Positions 19,385 through 28,363 of a DNA stretch of 64,000 bases are shown one piece after another; within the stretch, counting starts at the first letter, position 1; every line of letters begins with the position of its first letter. The stretch comes from Bin80 sp965208025 (GTDB taxonomy: Bacteria; Bacteroidota; Rhodothermia; Rhodothermales; Bin80). Under the pieces are notes generated by a model, which made no database searches, was not told the origin of the DNA, and saw nothing but the letters and a program-made list of their open reading frames with translations. The DNA lies in contig OZ242302.1 in assembly GCA_965208025.1 (NCBI GenBank), forward strand, positions 2,046,001 through 2,110,000, read 5' to 3'. Made by a program: the position numbers and the translations under genes.

Positions 19385-20314
19385 ATGATGCTTACATCTC
19401 GCAGAAACTTTCTGAAAACAAGTGCCATGGCCCTTGCCACACTTCCCCTGTCCACCGGATCTTTGAGACTTCCGAAACGGGAGCTATTTAAGATCTCCCT
19501 TGCCCAGTGGTCGCTCCATCGTTTGATTTTTGATGGGGAAATAGATCATCTTGACTTTGCCTCAATCGCATCTGAAAATGGAATCTTTGGTATAGAATAT
19601 GTGAACCAATTCTTTATGGACAAAGCCGAAGACACCGACTATCTGAATGAGATGAAAATGCGAGCCGACGATGTAGGTGCAACAAGCATTCTTATTATGT
19701 GTGACCGAGAGGGAAATCTGGGAGATCCTGACCCATCGCTACGACGGGAATCCGTGGAAAGACATTTTAAGTGGGTCACTGCCGCAAAGCACCTTGGGTG
19801 CCATTCAATTCGTGTCAACGGGTATAGTGAGGGCACCTATGATGAGCAAATGAAGCTAGTGGCAGACGGACTCCATCAGCTCTGTGAATTTGGGGATGAG
19901 CATGGTTTACATGTCATCATTGAAAACCACGGCGGGTATTCAAGCAATGGAAAATGGCTGGCATCCACGATTGAGATGGCAGACCATCCACGAGCCGGCA
20001 CGCTGCCTGATTTTGGGAATTTTCGTATTGACAAAGAAACAACCTATGACTCCTATCGCGGCGTGGAGGAGCTCATGCCTTATGCAACCGGAGTAAGCGT
20101 GAAAACCACCGTCTATGATGATGAGGGTAATTCTAGTCCCCTTGACTATGAGCGCATGCTTCGGATTGTTCTCGCCGCAGGTTATAATGGCTACTGCGGG
20201 ATTGAGCACAGCCCCAGAGATCGCGAGATTGAAGGCATTGTGGAAGTGAAAGCCTCTCTTGAGTCGGTCCACGAAATTCTGTTAGCTGAAATGGAGCAGC
20301 CATCAGACCAGTAA
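19385..20314 (+). CDS. Tat-exported TIM-barrel sugar isomerase/epimerase
   Basis: The start at 19385 places a twin-arginine signal (SRRNFLKTSAMALATLPLS) at the N-terminus. The remaining roughly 280 residues form an AP-endonuclease-2-type TIM barrel with probable metal-binding residues in ENHGGYSSN and the C-terminal GYCGIEHSP. Relatives isomerise, epimerise or cleave sugars and 3-keto-glycosides; export argues for action on a periplasmic sugar derivative. It follows the ThuA-dehydrogenase gene by 16 bp and ends at a hairpin terminator. The exact reaction cannot be assigned. Confidence 0.82.
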   Translation: MMLTSRRNFLKTSAMALATLPLSTGSLRLPKRELFKISLAQWSLHRLIFDGEIDHLDFASIASENGIFGIEYVNQFFMDKAEDTDYLNEMKMRADDVGATSILIMCDREGNLGDPDPSLRRESVERHFKWVTAAKHLGCHSIRVNGYSEGTYDEQMKLVADGLHQLCEFGDEHGLHVIIENHGGYSSNGKWLASTIEMADHPRAGTLPDFGNFRIDKETTYDSYRGVEELMPYATGVSVKTTVYDDEGNSSPLDYERMLRIVLAAGYNGYCGIEHSPRDREIEGIVEVKASLESVHEILLAEMEQPSDQ

Positions 20315-20327
20315 TCATTGGCTGCTC
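20294..20327 (+). terminator. Hairpin overlapping the isomerase stop
   Basis: GAGCAGCCA and its perfect complement TGGCTGCTC enclose a 16-nt loop that includes the stop codon at 20312-20314. TAAAATGATTTCTC follows, a weak T-rich tail. Likely the terminator of the two-gene operon. Confidence 0.5.
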
Positions 20328-20695
20328 TAAAATGATTTCTCTTTCCTTGATGAACGCCTCAAAGGATCATTCCCAGATGAGACACTTTATCCATTCCATG
20401 CGTAGTCGTAATAGAACTTGAATTGGTGGATAGACGGCTGAGCATTCGTTGCGTGAATCCTCTGATTCATCCAACTTTGTGATCTTCATGTTCGTGTGCT
20501 TGGCTCAGCGAGTTACGGCATCGGCCTCCGTTCCTTCCATTCGCCATTCCAGTCAGTTGGATACACTTCATCAACTTAAAGGAGTGGTGTCATCAAACAT
20601 TTTCCATTGAATACAGACCTCTGAGTAAAAGTAAAGAAAGGATATGCCGTTTTCCTTTCTTCATTAATTTCTAAGGAAAATTTCTTTCGTTAGCA
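20328..20695. other. Non-coding gap before fic
   Basis: No credible gene or RNA was seen. The last 80 bp are AT-rich and contain GGAAAA just before the fic start, a plausible promoter and ribosome-binding region. Confidence 0.45.
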
Positions 20696-21859
20696 ATGAG
20701 ATACAGACAATTTCCATCCCGCATTGGTAACTGGGTAGAAGAATCAACGATTGGTAACGTCAAGGCATATCTCCCCCCGTCACTCCCACCAAGCCCTCCT
20801 ATTGACTTGGGAAAGCTTACGCTCAAACTTGAGAGGGCCAGTCATGCCATTGGTCAATTAGATGGCATGACGGATATTCTCCCGGACACTCCTTTCTATC
20901 TGCAAATTTTCTCAAGGCGAGAAGCGGTCCTATCCTCCCAGATAGAGGGTACGCAATCGTCGCTGTCCGATTTGTTCCTCTTTGAAGCTGAAGGTACACC
21001 GAATGTACCCGCGGATGATATAAGGGAAGTTTCAAACTATGTCAAAGCACTCTTTCACGGCCTTTCACGGATCAAGAACGGATTCCCTTTGTGTCAGCGC
21101 TTAATGCGAGAGATGCATGAAATCCTGCTGTCGTCCGGCAGGGGAAGTACAAAACAGCCAGGTGAATTTCGTCGTTCCCAAAACTGGATTGGTGGATCGA
21201 ATCCGGAAAATGCCCAATACATTCCCCCTCCTCCGATGTACATTCCAGATCTTATGAGTCGTTTGGAGAAATTTATCAACCTGAATCATTCAGATATTCC
21301 AATTCTTGTAAAGGCGGGGCTCGTTCACGTTCAGTTTGAATGTATTCATCCATTTCTGGATGGAAATGGCCGTCTTGGCAGGTTACTTATATCGCTTATA
21401 CTCTGCGAGTCCAATGTACTACGGGAACCCATCCTTTATCTGAGTTCGTTCTTTATGACTCATAGATCAAAGTATTACGAACTCTTGCAGCAGATCCATA
21501 CCCATGCAGATTGGGAGTCTTGGCTTGAGTTCTTTTTAGATGGAGTTTATGAGACCTCCAGGCGTGCGACAACCACTGCCAACAAGGTTCTAAAACTATT
21601 TGAAAAAGATCGGAGTCGGATCAAAGAATTGGGGCGACCTGCTTCCTCTGCTCTTCGCGTGCACGGGGCATTTCAGGAACGGCCGATTCATACTGTTTCC
21701 TCAGTGGCCACTCATGCTGGCATTTCTACCCCTACGGTCAGTAAATCAATACAGCACCTGATAAATCTCCGCATACTCAAAGAGACTACAGGAAAACATC
21801 GTTACCGTTTGTTCATGTACGACAAATACATGGACATTCTTCTTGGGGAGGGAGCTTAA
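20696..21859 (+). CDS. Fic family AMP-transferase with self-inhibitory helix
   Basis: The 387-residue protein has the full Fic catalytic motif HPFLDGNGRLGR at residues 218-229, with the catalytic His at 218. An N-terminal inhibitory-helix motif, S-x-x-x-E-G at residues 80-85 (SSQIEG), fits class II Fic proteins, in which the Glu blocks productive ATP binding. The C-terminal 80 residues contain a winged helix-turn-helix (SVATHAGISTPTVSKSIQHL). Fic enzymes AMPylate target hydroxyl groups; the target here is unknown. No separate antitoxin gene is adjacent, consistent with built-in inhibition. It stands alone between exported sugar-metabolism genes. Confidence 0.9.
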   Translation: MRYRQFPSRIGNWVEESTIGNVKAYLPPSLPPSPPIDLGKLTLKLERASHAIGQLDGMTDILPDTPFYLQIFSRREAVLSSQIEGTQSSLSDLFLFEAEGTPNVPADDIREVSNYVKALFHGLSRIKNGFPLCQRLMREMHEILLSSGRGSTKQPGEFRRSQNWIGGSNPENAQYIPPPPMYIPDLMSRLEKFINLNHSDIPILVKAGLVHVQFECIHPFLDGNGRLGRLLISLILCESNVLREPILYLSSFFMTHRSKYYELLQQIHTHADWESWLEFFLDGVYETSRRATTTANKVLKLFEKDRSRIKELGRPASSALRVHGAFQERPIHTVSSVATHAGISTPTVSKSIQHLINLRILKETTGKHRYRLFMYDKYMDILLGEGA

Positions 21860-22043
21860 CAACGGAATCAATTACCTACACTCAGAACTCCAGTGCCATG
21901 CTGAATTCGGTGACCTGAACTGGGATGCAGATGCCAGAAAAACAATACCCCCACCCTGGAACGGGGATAGAATGACTCCGACCTGACGGAGTTGGTATCT
22001 GGGATTTTCGCAACTTCTCTGGCGGTGGAGAACTATTTCTCTA

Positions 22044-23369
22044 TCAGATCAGATTCTGACCATCCCATTGGACGATCTTCTCCCTCTCCATGGAAGCATT
22101 AATCATATGTGCACATGCTGCCGAGTGATGCCCGACCTGCGCATCTTCTTTCGTGGAACTTCCACTTCGTATTGCGTCCAACCACTCCTGAATATGCGCC
22201 ATAATTGCATGTCTTCCCTCTGAATAGTAAACTTCTTCCCCCTGTACCGTCCCGGGTGGGCGGCTTGAGGGCATTTCCTCATGGCGAATGGTCGGATCGG
22301 CAATGTACGCATCTGCAAGCTCCTTTGGCCAACTTTCTGTAATCCAGCTATTGCTCTCGTTCACACGCTCGGGGATAAAGTGAAGTTCATCTCTCACAAA
22401 AACCAGTGATCCCTCGGTTCCAAGGATTCGCATTCCACCGGATTTGCCACGCTGGTTATTAAACGTCCCGCTGAGGCTCACCATAAAATTGCCGGGGTAT
22501 TGCAGAGAGGCATTGATCGTATCGGGGACATCTCGGGAACGTGTCCACCGGTACAGATCCCCCATGGCCATGACACGTTCGGGAATCCCGGCCCCCATGA
22601 TGTAGTTGATTCTGGTGCATGTGTGGACATAGAGATCTGTGGACAATCCACCAGAATAATCTTTATAACAGCGCCAACGGAAAAATCGCTCCGGGCTGTA
22701 GGGACGCTTGGGGGCGGAGCCAAGAAATAAATCCCAGTCCACCGTTTCGGGGGAGGCATCTGGGGGAATCGGATAGATCCAGGCACCAGAAGCTGTATTC
22801 CGGTTGGTATTTGCCCGGATCATCGTCACCTGTCCAAGTTTCCCATCTCGGACCATCTGACGGGCTTTCTGCACAAGCACATTATTTGGGCCCGGGCTTC
22901 CCACCTGCACGGCGAGATTGTTTCTCCGCTGGGCTTCAATAATTGCTGCTCCCTCCTCAATTGAATAGGTCAGTGGCTTTTCTATGTACGCATGCTTGCC
23001 TGCATTCAGCGAATCTACCGAATGCTGATAGTGCCAATGATCGGGGCTGGAAATGACAACCGCATCAATATCCTCGCGATCAATGATCTCCCTGTAATCC
23101 GCCATGGTGTCAGCTTTGCCATCCGTACGATTTTTCATACGTTCCAACCGCCCCGTGTAGGCATCACATGCAGCTACCACCTCTATTTCTGGAAATTTTT
23201 TGAATGCCTCAACCAATCCATGGGCTCTCGCCCCAGCACCAATCATTCCGATAGTAATCCGGCCACTGGGAGCCACAATCTTGGGCTGTGCTCCCAGCGC
23301 AAGTCCAGCCGTACCAATTGCACTGGAACGAAGAAAATCTCGTCGGGAAACAACATAACGTTTTGCCAT
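22044..23369 (-). CDS. Tat-exported Gfo/Idh/MocA family oxidoreductase
   Basis: The 441-residue protein starts with a twin-arginine signal (SRRDFLRSSAIGTAGLALG). A Rossmann nucleotide-binding loop follows (IGMIGAGARAHG, about residues 39-50), with the family motif EKPLTYS near residue 134. The C-terminal half is the alpha/beta substrate domain. Exported members keep NAD(P) tightly bound and oxidise or interconvert sugars, including formation of 3-keto-glycosides. It lies 13 bp downstream of the DUF1080 gene on the same strand, so the pair is probably one operon. Confidence 0.9.
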   Translation of the reverse strand: MAKRYVVSRRDFLRSSAIGTAGLALGAQPKIVAPSGRITIGMIGAGARAHGLVEAFKKFPEIEVVAACDAYTGRLERMKNRTDGKADTMADYREIIDREDIDAVVISSPDHWHYQHSVDSLNAGKHAYIEKPLTYSIEEGAAIIEAQRRNNLAVQVGSPGPNNVLVQKARQMVRDGKLGQVTMIRANTNRNTASGAWIYPIPPDASPETVDWDLFLGSAPKRPYSPERFFRWRCYKDYSGGLSTDLYVHTCTRINYIMGAGIPERVMAMGDLYRWTRSRDVPDTINASLQYPGNFMVSLSGTFNNQRGKSGGMRILGTEGSLVFVRDELHFIPERVNESNSWITESWPKELADAYIADPTIRHEEMPSSRPPGTVQGEEVYYSEGRHAIMAHIQEWLDAIRSGSSTKEDAQVGHHSAACAHMINASMEREKIVQWDGQNLI

Positions 23370-23382
23370 GATGGGTATAGGT

Positions 23383-24381
23383 CTAAAGGATTGGAGTCAA
23401 GATAATATTTCTGTACAAGACACGACCATGATCTCCTTGAAGATAAATTGGTCCTGGCACTGCTTCGTCCGCGGTCATTGCTCCCCCGGTTACCCCGTGA
23501 ATTGGCTGATTATTGATAATCGTGATGCCATTCAAGATCACAGTAAGGTGACGTTGACGGAGTAGAATGTCCAGTGACTGCCATTCTCCGGCGGGCTTCT
23601 CCGCGCTGCTGGTCGGCTTAATTCTGCTGTACAATGCACCCATACGACGAGAATTTGTGTCCCGTCCATACGTGTCTGCGACCTGAACCTCATAGATTCC
23701 GCGGAGATAGACTCCACTGTTACTACCCTCTGGGACATTCACATCCAGAGTTAAGCGAAAGTCCTCAAAGGTGGCATCCGTACGTAGATTACCATATCGG
23801 ATGCGCTCCCCACTTTCTGGCTGAACAGGATCATTGATCAGCAACCCATTCTCCGCCTTAAAACCATTCACCTGCTGATCGTTGATCAGTCTCCATCCCG
23901 TCAGATCCATCCCGTTAAACAGTTCAATCGGTTCGCCGAATGTCACTTGGGACAGATCTGGTGCAGGAGGTAGTTCTGGGATTCGCTCGGCTGTAAATTC
24001 AGTGATCTGGGAGCCGATTCCCGAATGATCTGGAAAATGAGCCGTCCCTTTCAAACGTTCCCCATCCGGCCGTAGAGTAAATGTATTCGTAATGGTGAAA
24101 CTCCGCTGGCTCCCGTCCTCCAGGTCCTCATTCGCAGTTTGGGTTCTGGTAACAGTCAGCACACTCCCTGTGATGTTTGCACTTGCGACGGGGAGAACGC
24201 TTCCCCCGTACCAGAGCAGGGAGGCATCAAGGAACCCCTGATCATGAGTAACTTCAAGCCAACCAGCCCCTCCAGGCAAATGTAACGCCCATCGGCCTTC
24301 AAAGAAATCAGTCGGATCCTGAGCATTCGCCGTGAATGCGAGTAAAGCAAAGATAATGGATAAATTCAGTCGTGATCGCAT
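23383..24381 (-). CDS. Exported DUF1080 protein (3-keto-disaccharide hydrolase-like)
   Basis: Starting at 24381 gives a clean signal peptide (MRSRLNLSIIFALLAFTANA); an in-frame ATG at 24414 would add 11 residues. The middle of the protein is a beta-rich region, and residues from about 150 form a DUF1080 beta-sandwich (EPIELFNGMDLTGWRL, then GSNSGVYLRGIYEVQV and GPIYLQGDHGRVLYRNI). DUF1080 includes enzymes that hydrolyse 3-keto-glycosides. Its co-transcribed partner is a Gfo/Idh oxidoreductase, which could make such 3-keto sugars. The substrate is inferred only from the family. Confidence 0.85.
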   Translation of the reverse strand: MRSRLNLSIIFALLAFTANAQDPTDFFEGRWALHLPGGAGWLEVTHDQGFLDASLLWYGGSVLPVASANITGSVLTVTRTQTANEDLEDGSQRSFTITNTFTLRPDGERLKGTAHFPDHSGIGSQITEFTAERIPELPPAPDLSQVTFGEPIELFNGMDLTGWRLINDQQVNGFKAENGLLINDPVQPESGERIRYGNLRTDATFEDFRLTLDVNVPEGSNSGVYLRGIYEVQVADTYGRDTNSRRMGALYSRIKPTSSAEKPAGEWQSLDILLRQRHLTVILNGITIINNQPIHGVTGGAMTADEAVPGPIYLQGDHGRVLYRNIILTPIL

Positions 24382-24960
24382 AGATTTACGAATTGTATAT
24401 TGAAAGATACGCAAATGATGAATGAACTATTCAAACCATTACTCCGTGAGAGTCAGGAGTGCCTTCAGTTTATTCTTGCTTCAAACAGATACGTAGAGAC
24501 ATCAAGGAATACTTTCCTTCGGACCATGCAAGTTTTGATCGCTTTGAGCACAAGTTGGGAATCTCTGCCATAGTATTCCTTCTGAGTGAGAGATTTGCAT
24601 GGTGTCCCCTACCCATTTGATGATTGATAGTCTCTTTGAAATGGAAGATGGACTGGCATTACAGGAAACAGTTCAACAAAAACGACCTGTTACCGTTATC
24701 GTTCTCACTAACAGGACTCAGATTGGGATGATCACAGAACTTGGATCTTTGCAACGACTCTCATCCTTGATTCTATCAGTTAGAATTTCCTCGTCATGAT
24801 TGCATTATATCAATCCTGTACCGCTGAAACCTGCACGGTTTGTGAAAATAATCCTCGTTTTCACTCTACAGCAAGTATTTTTATGTTGTTGCCTATTTTA
24901 TCTCCATCCTTACTACTCAAACGAAGCAGGTTACCACATTAACTGAGATCATCTTCCGTC
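24382..24960. other. Divergent intergenic region
   Basis: This separates the leftward DUF1080 operon from the rightward cytochrome fusion gene, so it should hold both promoters. A 66-codon frame at 24599-24799 has no recognisable domain and I do not call it. No RNA gene was seen. Confidence 0.45.
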
Positions 24961-27900
24961 ATGCCTCTATCTCCTATACTGCCAAAATTCTCTTATGCAG
25001 CCAGATCAGGCACCCTACTCCTACTTGCGGTATTCTGTATTCAGTGTGGGCCCAACTCATCCGGGCCAACCCAATCGGTGGCTGAAGGAGATCATATCGT
25101 ACTGTTAGGTAACAATTTATGCTCTCGTATGATGAACTTTGGATATTTTGAGGCGGAAATGCATCAACGGTTTCCATCCCATAACATTACGATACGCAAT
25201 ATTTGTGATGGGGGCAATACGCCAGGATTCCGACCTCATCCTGGGCGGATTTCTCCATGGGCGTTCCCAGGGGCAGACAGTTTTTATACGGAATTGGCGC
25301 AGCCCTCTAATAGTCGGGGGCATTTTGAGACACCGGATCAATGGTTGACTCGGCTACAGGCCGATATTATCCTTGCATTTTTCGGGTTTAATGAATCATT
25401 CAAAGGTTCGGAGGGCTTGGCCTCCTTTGAAGCCGAACTGGATGCCTTCGTTCAACATACTCTCTCGCAGACCTACAATGGAGTACATCCCCCGGGGATT
25501 GTACTGGTTTCTCCGATTGCTTTTGAAGATTTATCCGATCAGATAGACCTCCCTGATGGTTCTCAGGAAAATATGGATCTATTGGCCTATACCGGTGTCA
25601 TCCAACGAGTGGCAGATCGTCACAGTCTTCCATCTGTTGATGTCTTTTCCACTTCGAGACGTTGGTATCGGCGAACTAGGGAACCGCTCACGATTGATGG
25701 CTCGCAACTCAATGACGAAGGCTATCGTTTGCTTGCGTCTACAATTGCAGATCAGGCATTCGCGACCGACCCAGTGCTTGACCCACAATTCAGTGACCGA
25801 ATATTAGCCGCAGTCAGAGACAAGAATTGGTATTGGCACAATGATTATAAAATCCCGAATGGTGTTCATGTCTATGGGCGCCGCTACGAGCCGTTCGGCC
25901 CCGATAACTATCCAGCCGAGCTGGAAAAGATTCGTCAGTTAACGGCCATTCGTGATACAGCAATTTGGCGAATTGCTGCGGGCGGAAGCATGGATTTAGC
26001 TGCCGCCGATGCCCAAACCCGAGAACTTCCCGAAGTTGTGACCAACTATGTACCAAATGAAAAAAATGGAGACCTGAGATACCTCTATGGCGACGATGCC
26101 CTCGCAAGTTTCACAACCGCTCCTGGATATGCATTGGAATTGTTTGCGTCTGAGGTGGAATTTCCTGACCTCGCGAACCCTGTTCAGATATCATTTGATA
26201 ATCAGGGGCGTCTGTGGGTTGCGGTGATGCCCAGTTATCCGCATTGGAAACCGGGCGATCCGCGTCCGAATGATAAACTCCTGATCTTGGAGGATACAGA
26301 TCAGGATGGACGCGCCGACCATCAAATCACATGGGCCGATAGTTTGCATCTACCCGTTGGTTTTGAATTTGCACCTGAAGGTGTCTACGTTAGCCAAGGG
26401 ACAAACTTGGTTCTCCTCGCTGATACAGATGGGGATGATGCCGCGGATCGTCGGCAAATCGTACTGAGTGGCTTTGATGATCATGATACCCATCATGTAA
26501 TCAGTGCATTCACAGCCGATCCATCGGGTGCAATTTACATGGCTGAAGGTGTCTTTTTACATTCTAACGTGGAGACCTCCTACGGACCGGTTCGTGCGAC
26601 CAATGGTGGGTTTTTTCGCTATGATCCCCAACGTCATCACCTTGAACGAACTGCGCAACTCGCCATCCCTAATCCATGGGGGATCGCTTTTGATGAGTGG
26701 GGACAGCCATTTTTCTCTGAAACCTCGGGGCCAGATGTTCGCTGGATGCTGCCAGGTACGGTCAAGCCCCGCTATGGTATTGCCACGCACAAGTCATACA
26801 ATTTGATTGAAGATGCCCACCGAGTTCGGCCAACCTCGGGTATGGAATTCGTTTCCAGCCGTCATTTCCCCGATGAAGTTCAGGGCGATCTTCTGATCAA
26901 TAACACGATCGGATTCCTCGGTACGAAACAACACAGGATGAATGATGATGGGACAGGATATGTGAGTACCCACCGACAGGATCTTGTTCAAAGTACCGAT
27001 GGAAATTTCCGTCCGGTAGATATGGAATTTGCTCCTGACGGATCCCTATATTTCATTGACTGGCATAATGTATTAGTGGGACACATGCAGCACAATGCTC
27101 GGGATCCGTTGCGTGATCACGATCATGGCCGGGTGTATCGGATCACCTACCCTTCCAGACCACTCGTCTCACCAGTCAAGGTCAAAGGCGCAATGATTGA
27201 AGAATTGCTGGCGAATCTCACCCTGCCCGAGTATCGTACCCGCTATCGCAGCCGCCGAGAACTTCGGGGCAGAAACCCTTCGGACGTGCATTCCTCACTG
27301 AAAACATGGATTGCTGAACTTGACTCAACCAGTGAGAACTACACGAATCATCTTCTGGAGGCACTCTGGGTGACTTGGGGGATCAATCAAGTGGATGAAG
27401 ATCTATTGGGTCAATTACTCAACGCGGAGGATTTTCGGCTTCGTGCTGCTGCCGTCCGAGTACTGCGATACAATCCAAACCTTCCCTCGCAGGTTGAGAT
27501 GTTAATGGAAGCGGCCGACGATCCCCATGGCCGCGTCCTTGCTGAGGTCATGGCAGCAGCTTCGTGGTTAAATCCTGACCAAGGACTCCCAATCGTTGAA
27601 AAAGCCAGCCAATCGGTGTTGGACAAATGGAACATGAACGTATCTGTGACTGCTTTGGCACACCTCAGGGGAGAATCTGTCCCCTCTGTTCGGGTAGAGG
27701 AAGACGTTCCAGATTTAGGGGAGGCTGCCCTTGCCCTGTATACCATGGGAAGAGAAATCTATGCGCGCGATGGTTACTGTAGCACCTGTCATCGCCCCGA
27801 CGGCAAAGGCTTGCCGGCATCAGGCTTCCCTCCATTGGCTGGCACTGACTGGGTATTGAGCAACTCGGAGCGTCTGATTAAGCTTACGCTGGATGGTCTC

Positions 27901-28128
27901 ATTGGACCAATCACTGTGTCGGAACAAGAGTACCCCGGGCAGGTCCCCATGACACCATTCCGAAATCTGCTAACTGATGAAGAAGTCGCTGCCGTATTAA
28001 CTTATGTGCGCAATGCGTTTGGCAACAGTGCGCCACCAATCCGTCCAGCGCAGGTTGCCGCCATTCGCATCAGTACTGCTGATCGGCGAGGGTATTACAC
28101 CGCTGATGAACTTTTGAACGATCAATAA
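24961..28128 (+). CDS. Lipoprotein: SGNH-like + PVC-type dehydrogenase + cytochrome c fusion
   Basis: The 1055-residue protein has a lipoprotein signal with Cys near residue 29 (LLLAVFCIQC). Residues of about 40-270 look like an SGNH/GDSL-type esterase, although the block is degenerate. A PVC-type propeller follows (ALELFASEVEFPDLANPVQISFD split over about 390-420, LWVAVMPSYPHW, IDWHNVLVG). A HEAT-like helical region comes next. Near residue 940 is one class I c-type heme site, CSTCH, with a distal Met in VPMTPF. The protein should sit on the periplasmic side of a membrane, oxidise a sugar or alcohol and pass electrons to its own heme. It is monocistronic. Confidence 0.85.
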   Translation: MPLSPILPKFSYAARSGTLLLLAVFCIQCGPNSSGPTQSVAEGDHIVLLGNNLCSRMMNFGYFEAEMHQRFPSHNITIRNICDGGNTPGFRPHPGRISPWAFPGADSFYTELAQPSNSRGHFETPDQWLTRLQADIILAFFGFNESFKGSEGLASFEAELDAFVQHTLSQTYNGVHPPGIVLVSPIAFEDLSDQIDLPDGSQENMDLLAYTGVIQRVADRHSLPSVDVFSTSRRWYRRTREPLTIDGSQLNDEGYRLLASTIADQAFATDPVLDPQFSDRILAAVRDKNWYWHNDYKIPNGVHVYGRRYEPFGPDNYPAELEKIRQLTAIRDTAIWRIAAGGSMDLAAADAQTRELPEVVTNYVPNEKNGDLRYLYGDDALASFTTAPGYALELFASEVEFPDLANPVQISFDNQGRLWVAVMPSYPHWKPGDPRPNDKLLILEDTDQDGRADHQITWADSLHLPVGFEFAPEGVYVSQGTNLVLLADTDGDDAADRRQIVLSGFDDHDTHHVISAFTADPSGAIYMAEGVFLHSNVETSYGPVRATNGGFFRYDPQRHHLERTAQLAIPNPWGIAFDEWGQPFFSETSGPDVRWMLPGTVKPRYGIATHKSYNLIEDAHRVRPTSGMEFVSSRHFPDEVQGDLLINNTIGFLGTKQHRMNDDGTGYVSTHRQDLVQSTDGNFRPVDMEFAPDGSLYFIDWHNVLVGHMQHNARDPLRDHDHGRVYRITYPSRPLVSPVKVKGAMIEELLANLTLPEYRTRYRSRRELRGRNPSDVHSSLKTWIAELDSTSENYTNHLLEALWVTWGINQVDEDLLGQLLNAEDFRLRAAAVRVLRYNPNLPSQVEMLMEAADDPHGRVLAEVMAAASWLNPDQGLPIVEKASQSVLDKWNMNVSVTALAHLRGESVPSVRVEEDVPDLGEAALALYTMGREIYARDGYCSTCHRPDGKGLPASGFPPLAGTDWVLSNSERLIKLTLDGLIGPITVSEQEYPGQVPMTPFRNLLTDEEVAAVLTYVRNAFGNSAPPIRPAQVAAIRISTADRRGYYTADELLNDQ

Positions 28129-28363
28129 TCATTTTGGTCATCATCATTCCTCCCGGCCGAACCAGTTCGCAGTGATGATCCTGGATCTGAGCTTTATTTG
28201 TTATACTCCTCAGTCTCAGGTGAACCTCCTCACCATAAGATTCAGAGATAGCAATTGGTAGCCATAACAAACAGAACCTGTTTCAGGGACGGAAGAGTGG
28301 AATCTTTAGCACGGTTGGATCTCTATTTGGGATGGATCAAATGAGTAAATCTTTCAGCATATC

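Noticed and set aside
24599..24799. A 66-codon frame in the divergent gap
   Set aside because: No domain, no clear ribosome-binding site, and it lies where two promoters are expected.
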